Positions 22,744-35,720 of a stretch of 64,000 nucleotides of DNA are shown here, piece by piece. This DNA comes from Capitulum mitella. Taxonomy: Eukaryota > Arthropoda > Thecostraca > Pollicipedomorpha > Pollicipedidae. Position 1 is the stretch's first letter; each line of letters begins with the position of its first letter. The notes beneath the pieces were generated by a model. It was given only the letters and a program-made list of their open reading frames with translations. It ran no database searches and had not been told where the DNA came from. Made by a program: the position numbers and the translations under genes. Location: positions 6,200,001 to 6,264,000 of the forward strand of contig CP099850.1 of assembly GCA_030062745.1 (NCBI GenBank), written 5' to 3'.

Positions 22744-24329
22744 GTGAGTACCGCGCTTGGCGACAGTCGGCGTCCGCGTGCTCTTCCCCGGCATGCAGTC
22801 TCCCGATGATGAAGTGTCAGACCGCAACACTCGCGTGACGGAAAGGAGCCATGTCACGAACCAACAGCGTTCTGCCCGTGTGACCGGTCACGCTGAGGCG
22901 GGCGAGGCCGGCGCCGTGATGGGCTTCGTGACGGCGCCGAGGCGGCGTCACGGAGCGGATTGAGCCCGATGTTGTCAGCGGAACAATGTTCCGAGAAGGG
23001 ACCAGGGATGAACCCTGCGGACCTGTAAGGTTGGGTCGGATTAATTTGGACAGTTTGAAACCCACAGCGCCATAGAGCATAAAGTCAGTACCGCCTTTAT
23101 GAACATGTAGTATATTTAGATAGAAACATGTTTTATCATGATCATCTGTTCCGGGACTGACAACAGTCGAGAAGACTAATTTGATTTGGTCCTTGAAAGT
23201 TCCAGTTAGTGGATGACACTGACAATGATGTTGGGTTGACTGGCGTTTTGACGTTGTTTCGATATCGTCACCCCTTCCCTTTGCCATCCAGGTGCCAGTT
23301 CCTGCGCGCATTTAATTGTATCTCCATAAGTATTTGCCTACCATCATGGCCCTCTGCCTCTGTCTCTCCGTCCCCTCTGTCCCTCTCTCTTCCTCCCTCC
23401 TTTATCTTTTCATCTATCTCCGTCATCTCTGCGCCCCGGACCGGCCGGTCCCGGTCCGTCTGCGAACGGCGCCTGGCCTGTCGGCGGTGGCGCCTCCCAG
23501 CCGGCCGCCGGCCCCGGCCGGTGCACGCAGTCGCGCGTGTCAGACTGGCGCCGTCCGCCGCCGCCGCCGCCGCCGCCACAGCCGTCCGCCTCCCGTCCGC
23601 CGGCGCCGGCCGCGGCGGGAGCCGGTAGGGGAACTCCTGCTCGGGAGCTTCCGAGGGGAGCTCCGGGCCGGTGCGGATGATCCGTCCGACCGGCTCCCTC
23701 CGAGCGGTGTGGTGGTTGGTCCTCGGGCGCGGGAGAGATCGGAGTGCAGAGAGGTCGGCAGGCTCGCGGTCGGCCGGCGCCACTCGTGGGATCCCGCTGG
23801 AAGACGCCGCCGGTACCGCATCTGATAATTATTGCCGCGCCGGATTGATGGGCCGTCAGAGTCCTTCCCCGACGCCGCACACAACAGGCCTTTTCCATTA
23901 GCGGAGGCGGCGGCGGCCAGCCCGCGCACACCTCCCGCGGTCCCGGGGGACGCGTCCCACTTGTCTGGGACGGCCGGGAAGACGGGACGTCCGGGAACGG
24001 ACCCGGGACGGCCGGAAACCCGGCTACCTTTCGGCGCTGTCCTCCCCGTCTTCTCCGGCCCGGCTTGGCAGCCTCTCCGCCGCTCAACGTCGCCTCCTAT
24101 CGAGCCAACGGGCCGCACCCGCCGCTTTTTACCGGCCGGCGAGTCGGCAACGACGCTCAGACGGCCGCGTCGTCTCCGACGGTCTGCAGACGGCCGCGGC
24201 GGCGGCGGCCGGCGGCCGGCGGACCCTGTCCTGGCGGCAGAGACAAATCAGCTTCCCCGGCCGGCCCGAGTGGCTGCACCCTCCCCTCCGCTCCTGTCCG
24301 CCCCTCGCTCGGAGGCGGAATGAATTATA

Positions 24330-24680
24330 GCCCGTCCCTCGGCCGTAACTTGAAACACAAACAATTCGCTCAGACAGAGGCCGCTTTTATTGCAGATAAG
24401 TGATTCCGTTTAACCAGCTGCCGCGGAGTGCATAAAACTTGGTGTCAATTTGTACGACTGTAATAAAGACCGTTTAATTGAGCCGGGAGCGGTTCGGCAA
24501 AACTATGGAGGCGATTTTCTTACAGTTATTACTACCGCCTGAAATTACCACCTCCATTAGGATCACTCGACATTATGCCGCTGTAAGTCAACTCGTTATT
24601 AGCATAACCTACGGCGGCCGACTGCTGTTTCGGCCTTCCTGTGGGTCCCGGCCACAAGAATGTCACGGCCCGCCGCCAGT
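24330..24680. promoter_or_regulatory. Candidate intronic regulatory block
   Basis: Within the GC island is a stretch with many AT-core motifs such as TTTTATTGC, CATAAAA, GTAATAAAG, TTTAATTG, TTATTAGC and CATTAGG, which are like homeodomain sites, set in otherwise GC-rich DNA. No coding frame is evident. Iroquois loci are known for conserved non-coding elements; conservation cannot be tested from one sequence. Confidence 0.3.
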
Positions 24681-24830
24681 TTCATGAATCATTTGTCAAA
24701 ACACGGCGCGTTACCACAGCCGCGATGAGGAATCACGCGCCGGGCAGCCATTTGTCTCTGTTGCGCCACGAGTGCCGGTGGCGCGGCGCTGCGTCAACAC
24801 GGCCCCCTCGGGACGTGCCCAGCCGTGACC

Positions 24831-24870
24831 CGGACCACGGTCACGTGACCCGGACCATGGTCACGTGACC
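24831..24870. repeat. 20-bp direct repeat carrying a GGTCACGTGACC palindrome
   Basis: Two units differing by one base (CGGACCACGGTCACGTGACC and CGGACCATGGTCACGTGACC) lie side by side at 24831-24850 and 24851-24870. Each contains the 12-bp perfect palindrome GGTCACGTGACC with a CACGTG E-box core. Confidence 0.85.
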
Positions 24871-26375
24871 TGAACAGTGGACGGGGTGCGAAACGGGCGC
24901 CCGTCGGTATTTACGGCCCGGATCGAGTCGTAAATTATCGGCGGCAGCGCAGCTCGCGGCCGCGGAGCGCGCCGGTTTCGCGCCGTGCCCGCCGCCGCCG
25001 CCGCCGCCGCCATGTAATCTGAGGCACACGACCAGGACAACGGCGTCGGTCGCCTCTTCGTCGCTGTCCCCCAGAATGGTCCGAAAATTTCGCCGGAGGG
25101 GCGTTTTTCACTGTTTCAATTGCAGTTGTCAGTTGGAGGTTGCGTTCAATAACGCGAAAGATTTGCGAGCATCACTTCGTGCAGGGATTGCTCCTTTGGG
25201 AGGGGAACGCATGCAGAGATCAATATTATGTTTCAGAGTATGTCATGAAAAATAAAGACATCGATGTCCGTCTCACTAGTTTTCAACCCGTGACGAGACG
25301 CTACGCTATTTGGTTTTGAGCAGTTCAGCTGTTTCAGGAATAGCGAGAGATGCAGCAGGAATTGCTGCTGAGCCTAAAGGCATTCTGCCCAGAATGTTGC
25401 ACCGTTTCGCCGCGAACCTCCGCAAGGTCTCGTGTTCCTGCCATCATTAATGAAGTAAGAGATTAAAACTCTGAAATGAAGTATTTGTCCCCGTCTCTGG
25501 CCTTATTCAACGAGGAACGTGGAAAAAATTTTATTATTAGTCTTTTTCATTATAATGATTCCATTGGCCAATCTGACGGACTAATTGAATCCTGCAAAAT
25601 TTAGGTAAGGGAAGACCCGGGAAAAGTACCGCGTAGGAGAACCGGTATTTGTGGGTGTCTTTCTAAAATACACTTGGTGACTACGAGTAAATTGGTGTCC
25701 ACACGTGTACGCATTTTTTGACTTGGAAACACTGGGTTATTGAGGGAGATGTTGCGTATTTATGTTTGCATTCAGCCCCTGCCTTTTGCCGTCTTTTTCT
25801 CATGGGGATGGCCTTGAATCTCAAAAGAAAGGTTTGCAAAAGGCTCAGAAAGTTTGGCTCCCCCCCCTCAAATCCTTTTCTCCTGCACTGAAGTTTTTTG
25901 GAAAAACGAACAAAAATATGGAAGCGTGTTTCCTAAATATGAAATGATTGCAAGGCGTCGACAATTAGTCAGGCACTCGACGATGCGCTTAAATTTACTC
26001 AATCGACAAACAAGTTCCGTTTTGGTATACGGGCGAAATGAGATAGCACATGTTCCAACTCTCCTGGTTTTCCCCTATATGTGCGGCATTCGACACCCAT
26101 CAGAGGGCTAACATTGTCATTCGCAAATAAAGCAATAGCCAAAAACACTTTTGTGGAAGTGAAAGCCCGCAAAAACAAATCATAAGCCAACACAATCACA
26201 ACAGCTCAAGAAACGTGTCACGCACGCCGTCATTAGCAGGATTTGAAATATTCTGGAATCTTTTTACCCAGTGTTTCTCTTTGTTGTTCTTGTTGCGCTT
26301 CTGTTGTTTCTCATGGAAAGAAGTGACCCGTTCGGGCGACGGTGAATGACCTGTTGTGCGCGGCTGTGCCCTCAG

Positions 26376-26485
26376 GGCACGCCGTACGGTCTGAAGGAGT
26401 CTGGAGGGGCCGACATGGCCGTCTACGGCGGACTGGGCAGCACGGCCGGCTACGGCTACAGTCCCTACGACCCATCGCTGTACGG
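26376..26485 (+). CDS. ara/caup: Iroquois homeobox protein, exon 3
   Basis: Codes for residues 104-139 and two bases of codon 140: GTPYGLKESGGADM, then glycine/tyrosine-rich sequence ending SPYDPSLY. TPYGLKE and YDP.LYGYG match Ara/Caup-type proteins just before the homeodomain. The acceptor is CCCTCAG at 26369-26375 and the donor GTGAGT at 26486. It ends in phase 2, and the first base of exon 4 completes a glycine codon. Confidence 0.9.
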
Positions 26486-26537
26486 GTGAGTGTTGTGCAG
26501 GAGAACGGCTAGCTGTACTGGTCAGAGGCGTATACGG

Positions 26538-26654
<117 letters not shown>

Positions 26655-28239
26655 GGCTGCGCGGATGACGGGTGATGGCGGGGGACCTGTTGCTGTACGG
26701 TGGTTGGCGTGAACCGTAAGATAAATTGTCGTGCGTGACATATGAGTGAAGACTGGCAGCTGTCGTACAGAGGGCGTGAGGGGGTACTCGTTGCTGTACT
26801 GTGCGTGGTGCGATCGTCGAACAGTGAAAACGTCGGTTCACGGCCGGGAGATCCGGAGAGACTCGTCGACCTTTTGTTGTGTGAATGGGTCATGGTCGTC
26901 ACCTAACTGGCCGATGCACACATTATTGTTGCCCAACGAGTCATGCTTACGGCAAGTGTGCATTTTTTAGCTTTCCTGATAAAATGCATTACATTTATCA
27001 TGAATTAAATCAATTACAGTCAAAGGAATTAACAAGAATCTAGTGAAATGCATAAGTATAAGAATAAATGTTAATGAACTGTAGTATAACATAAAACATA
27101 GGAAACCAATTGTATTTTCCAAATTTGTGATGAAAAAGGACATTTATCAACAATTTTCTAGTCAAACTTTCCGATTTGGTGCATTAGAAAGTAGAGATGT
27201 CACACGGATCATCCGTTCTAGTTACACGTCGTATTCTGAGCCTCTGGCATATAATATTTGGAAGACAGCTGATAATTTCGATGCTCATTTCGCCACCTAC
27301 TTTTGCACTAACCTCTCGTAAGGACATGTGATTGCACATCATTTTTACATCCCTAAGCGGGTCCAAACGCAGTATCTGAACATTCTTCCCATACTGCGGA
27401 AACGGCATGGCACCAAATAATGTATCCTCTATCTTGACATTGATGACACAAGTGAAGAACTCGATGCGCAGAAATTTTAACATCCAAATGTAATTATATG
27501 CTACCATACCGGGAATTTCTAATGCGTTATTTAACGGCATTCTAATTGCAGGGGTCACTTCGCGTTGCGACCCCTGACGCCGGCTGTCACGGGGAACGGC
27601 GAAATGTCGCCATTACCCGGGCTTGAACCGCGGACCTTTCGGCCCACAGCCACACCAGCAGCGGGGCGGAACGAGAGGCGCAGTGAACCTAGTCTACACT
27701 TTCTCCTACACCGTGTACAGTACAACACTCAGGTCTGGACAGTGGTGGCCCGGCGGCGGTCCCGTGTCACGGCCTTGGCCGGCCGAGGCCGGCCTATCTG
27801 CCGCGCTAATTGCGACCGCTTACTCCCTAATGGACCGGGGCGTAATTAGCACGCTTTTGCCGAGTGCACGGCGCCGTGAATAATTCAGGACGGGGCGGCT
27901 CAATATCGCTGTTTTGGTCGGGACCGCGCGGACACGCCCGCGCCGCCCTCGCCGCCCGCCGCCCCCCACGCACCCTTCCGCCGCGTCGCGTTCGCAGCGT
28001 CGTCCCCGGCGCGTGCGAACCGCTCCTCACTCATCGGAGCCGTCGCGCGGCCGTGCGCCGGGGTCCCGGTCGTTTTCCGGCAGTATCGGCCCGGTGGGCG
28101 CCGCTGCCGAGCGTGATGACCTGTGGCACGTGACGCAGACCCCCGCCGGCGGCACGCGGGAGGGGGACGGGCGCACGGGAGCCCGCCAAGCGAGGCGCGG
28201 CGTCGAGCCGGGCGCGTCTTGGCCCTGCGGTGGCCGTAA

Positions 28240-28330
28240 ATCTAATTTAGTACGTCATCAGACTCCGACCCGCGGCCATTGCAACAATGACAAATTTACA
28301 TTGCAAATGAGCTTGCAGCGCGTCCCGCTG
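28240..28330. promoter_or_regulatory. Candidate regulatory block in the intron 3 GC island
   Basis: AT-core motifs CTAATTTAG, CATTGCAACAATGACAAATTTAC and ATTGCAAATGAGC are packed into about 70 bases within GC-rich sequence. CAACAATG resembles a Sox site and ATTTGCAT-like sites an octamer on the other strand. This is pattern reading only. Confidence 0.25.
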
Positions 28331-28466
28331 GGCCGCGGGGAAACGCTGAAGCGGCTCGGCCGGTTGCCGGCTCGGCTGTGGGCCACGGAGTCCGGCCGTG
28401 CGCGGGGCGGCCTGCTGCGATTTTTGGCGCCCGTCTGCCGCTGCAGGGGCGGGTGTCGGGCAGGGC

Positions 28467-28560
28467 GACGAATGGTCAGCAGACCCGCGCCAGACGACGA
28501 ATGGTCAGCAGACCCGCGCCAGGGGAGGAATGATCAGCAGACCCGCGCCAGGGGACGACA
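28467..28560 (+). repeat. 29-bp minisatellite, about 3.2 copies
   Basis: Units start GACGAATGGTCAGCAGACCC at 28467, 28496 and 28525, with a partial one at 28554. The third unit has two changes. Confidence 0.95.
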
Positions 28561-31500
28561 TAACAGGCTGGATATACTCCACACGTCAATGTCAACCACA
28601 TTGCACAGCTGATGGCAGGTGTAGTTAACCAAGCCGCCATTAAAACTGTCGTTGAGATGTATTGCCTTCCTTCTGTTTCAAGATAATTTATAGGCCTCAA
28701 GTCGGTGATAACATTCGGCTTCCATGCAACCAGCCACGCGGCGTAATTTGTGGCCCTCGAAAATGGGGAAATTAAAACACCAACGTTTTCGTTCGCTGGG
28801 GATCTTTGCAAATTGCATGGAGTGATAATGTCTCGGTCATGCATTTCTGTCGGCAGGAAATACGAGACTTGTAAGCAAACAGATGCGGCCTAGCAAAACA
28901 AGGCCGTCATAAATCGTTTTATAGTATTTGGCAGGCGTATTTCGTCATATCTGCGGAGCCGTGCTTGCGACGGCCCGTCGACGAGCGCACGTCGCTGTCA
29001 GCTGTCCATTACCTTCTCCTCTCCCGACCCGCGGGCCCGCGCGGGGGAACATCTCAGCTCCCACATCTGCCGGCCGCTGCAGGCGCGGCGCGACGTTAAT
29101 TAATTCCGGCTCCGGACGCCGAGGCAGGGCGCCGTCGCCGCCGTTAATCAATCCTCGTCGGCGCCGACGGCTCCGGTCCGCGGCAAGTGTCGTCGTCGAC
29201 GGGCGGCGTTCCCGGCGCACGGCGCGAGCGACGCCCGCGCGCTGGGGCGACCCCGCAGGTGGTGCTGACTGAACTCCGGGGGCCCCTCGTCGAGTATGGT
29301 AATCGTGCTTTGTGTTCGAGCGCCACTGTGCAAATAAGCCGTCGAAAGCGACGACGCTCACGGCTTAGCTAATTGCCTGCGGCGACTGCGAGCCTCGGCG
29401 TTCAGGATTTGTGGTGACCTCGCCGAATACCGAGCCTTGTTCTTCATCAACTGCTCATGGGCAGATAAATACCGTGTTTCCAGTTACTTCCTTGTTTCAA
29501 CCCGTTCATTCCTTCGCGTTGTACGCTACCCTCGAATGTGTTCGTCAGATTTTTACTCGTCACTGACTGCCGTCTTTCATTCCGACATGGTAATTTCTCA
29601 GTTGTACCACTGTTATTACTCGCATGATCGTAAGATTCAGCCATCTTACACGAACATCGTTTTCGTCATCATATGGGAACCGTTTAAAAAAGATACCCGA
29701 TGAGCTACCTAAAAGTTCCCTAACTTTAGTAATGATATGTTTTGGCTACTTTACTGAACAAAGATCAAATATTTATTTCTTCTAAATATGTATCTGATGC
29801 AAAGTGAAACCGGCTGATTAATCGCAAATTCCACTGGGAGATATGTTGGCGCCCAGCCAAATAGATGGCATGATTATGAATGGGTTTGAAGATGTGCTGA
29901 GGCGCTCGTCAGCTGCCTCGAATACCTATGATGTAGCAGCCCCCACAAAAATAATCTTCCCTGTTAATGGCATGAACCTTTCCAGCGTCACGGACAAAAA
30001 GGACGCCCTGGTGACTCTAACCGGTCCTAGTGATGTGGACGGAAACGTCCTTCCTACCATTCTCCGGACGAACGCCCCATTTTCGGACGTGTCACTTACT
30101 CGCACTGTGGTTTTCAACTCCCTCAAAATCCCCCACGAGAAACACCGCCGTCGAGGCAGTCAGTTTTCCCTGCGCCCGTCCCCCAGCCGTCCCGTGTCCC
30201 GTCGAAAGGATTGCGACGGGTCCGTCCGGCGCCCGAAGCCCGTTCGCTTCACCGGCGCCATTCGGGTGCGACCGCCCGGAATGACGCCAGTCGTGTCTCT
30301 GCCGACCTGTGACGGCAGCCTGGGGTCCGGCCGCCGAGCGGCCGGGTCCCGACCCTGCCCTGGGCAAGCCGAGCCGCCCGAGTCGGCGCCCTCGCCGGCC
30401 GACCTCTGACGGCTCACAGGGGTCCGGCGGGCGGCCGGCGACGGCTGGAGCCCCGGTCTGGCGCGAGCCGGCGCCGTCTCCGACTGCGCTCGGCGCTGAC
30501 TGTCGCTGGCTGGGCGGCAGCCGGCGCCGCGCGCCGCGCGGCTTAATCCCGTCGGGCGACAGTCAGTTAATCAGCTCATTATGAACGCCTCTGGAGCCGA
30601 CCCGCCCCTTCCGGCAGGTGCCCGTTTGAAACGCCGAAAAAAGGACAAAGCCGAGGAGCCGAAACTCGCGCTCGCGAGATGTCGCGTCCAGCGGGTAATC
30701 CCGCAGCGGAACGCGCGGGCACTGCTCCTCGAGTCATGCGTGTAGCCTTCGACCCCCGCTTCACGGCAGGGGAACGTGCGTAAACTGTCCACCACCGGCC
30801 GTGTAAGCTCCGTGTAGGGGTGGCGACGCGGCCGGCCGACCAGCCGACGGCTGGCCGACAGCGGAGCTTAGCTGTGTCGTCCGGCGAGCCGGGACAGCGA
30901 GTCGCCGAGTTTGGACACCGGACGCCGCCGGGAAGCCCTAGGGAGCGGTGTTTATCCAATTTGTCCGCGGCGGAGTGCCGGCCGATGGGCGTTGGGCTTC
31001 CCTGGCCATGCAACGGCCGGCTGTGTGCGCATCTCAGGCTGGAACGTGCCGAGGCTCAGCTTCTGACCCGATCAAGTGTTCGGGACAAGCGCGCTTAGAT
31101 TACGCGTAACTGGAGGAAGCTTCAATTTCGTTTGTTTGGCATCTGCGCAGAAATGAAAACACGCTAGCAAAGGCTATGGATTGCATTTGTAAGCGATTCG
31201 CGTGCGTCTGAAAACAGGAAGGCATGTTCCATTCAAGGACGTCAGATGCTGCAGCGCGTTGCCGTTCACAATCTTCCGCCTGGCTTAGACTGAATTCTGA
31301 CATAAGTTGCGTCGCATTTGCCGTGGCTGAAATCATCCTTTGGTCTTACACCAGTCAAAACCAAACTCTCGTCTGCATACTTTGCTCTGGAAAATCAGAA
31401 CCCAGTGCTTATCTGGGGAGCCTGCTTTTAAGGAGTCCAGAATCGACGCTTACCTGGGAAATTTGGCTTCAGGAAAAATCAGAAGCCTTTTGAAAAAATA

Positions 31501-31635
31501 AGTTCTATTCACAACACCCAGTCATGTCTCTAAGCAGGTATCAGTAGTATAATAGGTCCAAGATCATATATGTCACTATCTCTAGCACCGATCACAAACA
31601 CACAACGAAATCTTGCAATGTTTTCATCGAAACCA

Positions 31636-31795
31636 TGGCTGGCAATGCCGGAGGGGTTAGGGACGGGGAAGGGTCCGTTCCGCCACAGTATTCAGGGATT
31701 TTGACGTTAGGCCTACGGTACTGACTGGAAAGAAGCGGTCTGAAATCCTACGTGGACCCCCGCCCAATAATTTTTGGAAATTTCCAGCCATGAAA
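31636..31795 (+). repeat. Dispersed repeat, copy 2 of the pair with 20290-20470
   Basis: Carries GTATTCAGGGATTTTGACG, TGACTGGAAAGAA and TCTGAAATCCTACGTGGACC in the order found at 20290-20470. Confidence 0.7.
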
Positions 31796-32159
31796 AAGGA
31801 TCCTCTCTGGTATTCCTGCGATATATATTTCATCTATAGGTCAGGGGTGGACCCAGCATTTCGCCGAGGGGGAGGAGCGAATGGTAAGCGTGGGCCACCC
31901 TCCCGGCTGCCCCCCCCCCATTTTTTGCTCCTCAGATGTGAAAAAGGGTGGACCGCTCGTGTCCAGGACGAATATTTAATATAATATTGCGTTTTCTACC
32001 ATGTAAAGCAAACGAAAAAATCAAGTGCACCACTATATCTAACACACTTTTGCGTTTTGTCGCTGAACAAAGTGGTCGAACTACGACAAAAAATGGCGAG
32101 ATTTTTAGGCAGCTGTGTTCCTCCGGCTATTTGAAATCACCTGTCCGTATTTGACAGTT

Positions 32160-33930
32160 TTTAGATAGGTGGTCAGGAACGGTCCAGGAACCTCTCTACC
32201 CCTCGTAGTTCCTGGAGGCTTTTTTGCCAGCTTACGTTAGCTTTGGTTAGGTTTCCTCTGGCAGTTTCAGGGGCACTTTGGGCGGTCTCATGCCGTCTCC
32301 CGTCCCAGGACCCTCCAGGGTCTCAGGTTCCTTTTGCGGTTTTACGTCTCCCTTGGGACGGCTCAGGCGCTCCTTTGGTAGTTTCAGGGTCACCTCGGAC
32401 AGCTTCAGGTATCCATCTGGCGGTTTCAAGGATGCTCTAGCCATCTCGGGATCCCCTTCGTCTTCACTGGGGCATTTTGCCGTCTAAGGCCAGATAGTAA
32501 GGAAGGTCCTCGATAAGTCTCTCTCTGCCGTGACAAAAACACCTCTGGCAGTCCTCCGAGCCCTTGGGCCGTTTCAAGAGCTGTCCGGGCGTGCCTGGGT
32601 TTAGTGGTTTCAGGTGCACTCTGGTCGTCTTAGTGGCCCCTGTTGTTAAAGGCTGCTAGTTAGCAGTCTGGAAGGTCCCCTGTAGCAGCCTTAGTGGACC
32701 CCCTGTTGTCTTAGGTGGCCCCTTTTCGTCTCTGGGGCCCCTATTGCTAGTGACTGCTAGTTTGCGGTCTCAAAGGCCTCTCTCTAGCAGTCTAAGTGGA
32801 CTTCCTGTTGTCTTAGGTACCCCTCTTTTCGTCTCTGTTGCCGTCTCAGAGGTCCTCTGTCAGCTACAAAAAAAACCTTTTAGCGGTCTCAGGGTCCCTG
32901 TGGAATGCCAAGGGCCCTCTGAATGTCTCCGATGGTCCCCATGACTGTATCAGTGGTCTTTCTCTGTTGCATGGGGAATATCTTGCAGTCCTGAGTCCCC
33001 TCTAGCCGTATCAGGGGCGTTTACTGGTGCTTCAGGGGCCTCGTTAGCAGTCCCAGGGGACCTTTTCAGAGCCAGGTGCTCGCCTAAGACACTCGGGGCC
33101 CTTTGGCCCTCTGCGGGCACCATGCCGTCTTGGAAGCCCTCTTAATGTCTTTGCCCTCACAGGGGAGGGGCCCTCTGACTTTTTTGGCGGTATCAGGACC
33201 CTCGGCCGCATAGGGATTACATTGCCATCTCAGAACCCACCGTACCTTCCCGGAGCCGCCTGATTGCGTAAAGAACCCATCAGGTTCTCAAAAAGACCAG
33301 CGTAGCCCGTTTGGGTCTACTCTTGAGGTTAATGAAGGTCACCGATGGATCCCCGCTCAGGGCGCCTCTCTGGCTGGTCAGGGGTTCCTTATGCCGTCTT
33401 AGGCACCTTTTTATGGTCTTGTGGTCTCCAGGGCCCCTCTGGCACTTTAAGCGGTCTCATGGACTCTGCCGTATTGGAGCCCCTATTGTAATCTCAGGGG
33501 TCCTTGAAGAGTTTCAGGGGCCCTTCTATCCAGCTTAGAGGCCATGTTGTCGTCTCAGGGTCTCATTAACGCTCCCGGAGGCCCTTTGATTGCATCAGGA
33601 ACCTTCACCTTTTCACGCACGCTCGTAAAGCCCATTCGGTGCCCTTTGACATCCTGTGGGCCCCTAAGCCGTCCTAGGGACTCAGTCATATTATCTTTGC
33701 CGTATCCGGGGCCCTATGGCCCATCTGGTGGTCTCAGGGACACTTTGCCGTGTCGGGGCCCTGATGCGTTTTCAGGGGCCCTTTTAGCGGTCCCAGCAGC
33801 CATCTGACCCTCTCGGAGGCCCCCTGACTGCATGAAGAACCCGTCAGTTTTTCACAGACCCCATAAAGCCCCTTCGGAGCCCCTTTTGATTACGAAAGCG
33901 GCGCTTTCGGGGTCCTTTACGGGCCTCGGG
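32160..33930 (+). repeat. Highly degenerate minisatellite, about 1.8 kb
   Basis: The stretch is built of diverged units of roughly 20 to 30 bases around GTCTCAGGGGCCCTCTGGCC. A longer landmark, a CCGGAGGCC-like sequence followed by TGATTGC.TAAAGAACC and then GTAAAGCCC..TCGG, recurs at 33261, 33587 and 33825, which shows a higher-order unit of some 240 to 330 bases. Both strands have low stop density in places, but the frames are unrelated to known proteins. Confidence 0.7.
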
Positions 33931-33943
33931 GGGGGGGGGGGGG
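33929..33943 (+). repeat. Poly-G tract
   Basis: An uninterrupted G run of about 14 bases closes the degenerate minisatellite. Such runs can form G-quadruplexes and are error-prone in assemblies. Confidence 0.9.
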
Positions 33944-34189
33944 TGATCTCCGTCATCCTCCGCATGGACCTGGACCCGATCAATGCACATATATAAAATG
34001 CATTTCATATGTGAGTCCATAGATACAACATTACATGCATAACGATGTGTACAACCCACTGTATTCATTTGCATGATTGTCGTTTAATACATCGTAAATC
34101 CCACCACTGACTGCTAGACGTCCTTTCATTTCCACAGTTTTGCACCGCCTCTCAGCTGCGTTCCGTAGCCTGCTCGCCAGCTTCCCGTA

Positions 34190-35720
34190 TTCTTCATCGT
34201 GACTCTCGTCCACATTCGGTCGCGCCTAGTGCGTCCTCCGCCCATCTTCGTGCCTGGCTGCTCCAGCCAGGGCTCGCCACCTCCCGTCCCCTCCCCCCCT
34301 GCCGTCCACCCTGTCAGGGCCGATCAGGGGCTCTGTCGGCCCCTGATCGGCCGCCGTCCGGCCGTCAGCTGCGCGGCGTCCCGGCCGGCCGGCAAGCCCG
34401 GGCCGCCCGCCCTCTGTGGCGCTCCATTGCAGACCGCGGCGGCGCCAGCGCCGGCGGCGAAACTGCTATGGCGGCCGGCCGCCGGCAGACGGCAGGCGTT
34501 TTGTCGGTCCGTCCGCAATGGCTGTCGAGCTATGTCGGCCAAATGGGACGTAATTGAGCGGCGGCACGCCAATGGCCGGCAGACACGAACCGGCCGACTG
34601 AGAGACCGGGGCACTGGAGCACTGGGGAGCACAGAGGGGTGACTGAAGGACCGGAGGACTGGGAGACCGGGGCGCTGGACCACTGGGGAGTACATAGGGG
34701 TGACTGAAGGACCGGAGGACTGGGAGGCCGGGGCACTGGACAACTGGGGAGTACAGAGGGGTGACTGAAGGACCGGAGGACTGAGAGACCGGGACGCTGG
34801 ACCACTTGGGAGCACAGAGGGATGCTGCTGACTGGAAATGAGATGGAGACCGCGACACTGGGTGACTGGGAGCACGGCCAAGAGGACGGACACTGGCGAA
34901 GTGAAGCTCGAGAGTGAGAACAATGGTGGGCAGAGAGACCGAACTTTTTTTGTCGTTTCTGTCTGAACATTGGCGTAATAATCTGTAGATCGTTACGAGC
35001 TACGAGAAGTACTCGCAATACAAGGAGTGATCAAGGAAACGACCACTGCGTCAACAAAAACAAACGCACACAGCGGCATCGCTGACGAGCTGCTTCCTCG
35101 GTCTCTGCGGCCGAGGAGACCGCAAATCGGCACGGACGCGGCCGGCCCGTTCAAAAGACGACCGTCCGCCAATCAGCACCGCAGTCGGCCGGCCGCCGCG
35201 CTGGCGGCCATGGCGGCGGCCACTAACGTGCCGGCGCGTTTAACGGCCGGTAATTGCCTCAAAACTGCGCCGTCCCGCCGTTTACGGCCGGTTTTACGGC
35301 GACGCGATTACCGCACGCGAAATGTTTGCGCAGCGCCGACAAATTGGTATTACGTTTATTAGATAAAGTTGTTTGGCGCATGGAGCGCTGCGACGGCTCA
35401 CCGTCGCGTGCCGGGCCGCCGTCGGCGACGGTCTGGGCGGCGCCGTCGCAGCGTGTACACGGCCGCGGGCTGAGTCACGGCGGCCGGCGGCGCTGGACGT
35501 GTCGCGTACCGGGCCGAGGTCGAAGAACAGCGGGGTCAGGGCGGTGTCACGCGCCGTCGGCGCGGCCGGCGGCGCCCCGGCCGGGCTTCGGGCTTCCGGG
35601 AAGCGGGAGGAATTGTGCCGCAGTTTACGGCGGCAGTCGAATTGCAAACGACGTGTTTGCGGTGGCATTTGCACAGGAATTCCGGAACCACTCAGCCTGC
35701 CACTGCGGAGGCACGCTTCC
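34190..35720. other. GC-rich island in intron 3
   Basis: CpG-rich DNA with overlapping frames on both strands and no protein similarity that I recognise. An AT-core block GGTATTACGTTTATTAGATAAAG lies near 35345. It contains the 61-bp minisatellite listed separately. Possible regulatory island, by inference. Confidence 0.35.
34600..34830 (+). repeat. 61-bp minisatellite, about 3.8 copies
   Basis: Units start at 34600, 34661, 34722 and 34783 with GAGAGACCGGGG or close variants and contain GGTGACTGAAGGACCGGAGG. The last copy decays into related sequence up to about 34870. Confidence 0.95.

Larger units (their letters stand above)
22744..26375 (+). other. Intron 2
   Basis: About 3.6 kb. A long GC-rich island at about 23400-25080 contains CCG and CGG trinucleotide runs (23549-23575, 24988-25010). 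The flanks are AT-rich. A candidate regulatory block (24330-24680) and a duplicated palindrome (24831-24870) are listed separately. Confidence 0.8.

Noticed and set aside
23410..24323. Frames of 160-225 codons in the intron 2 GC island
   Set aside because: Both strands are open because stop codons are rare in GC-rich DNA. No motif or splice context supports a protein.
32243..33807. Several frames in the degenerate minisatellite
   Set aside because: Residue patterns follow the repeat unit, with no frame continuing beyond it.
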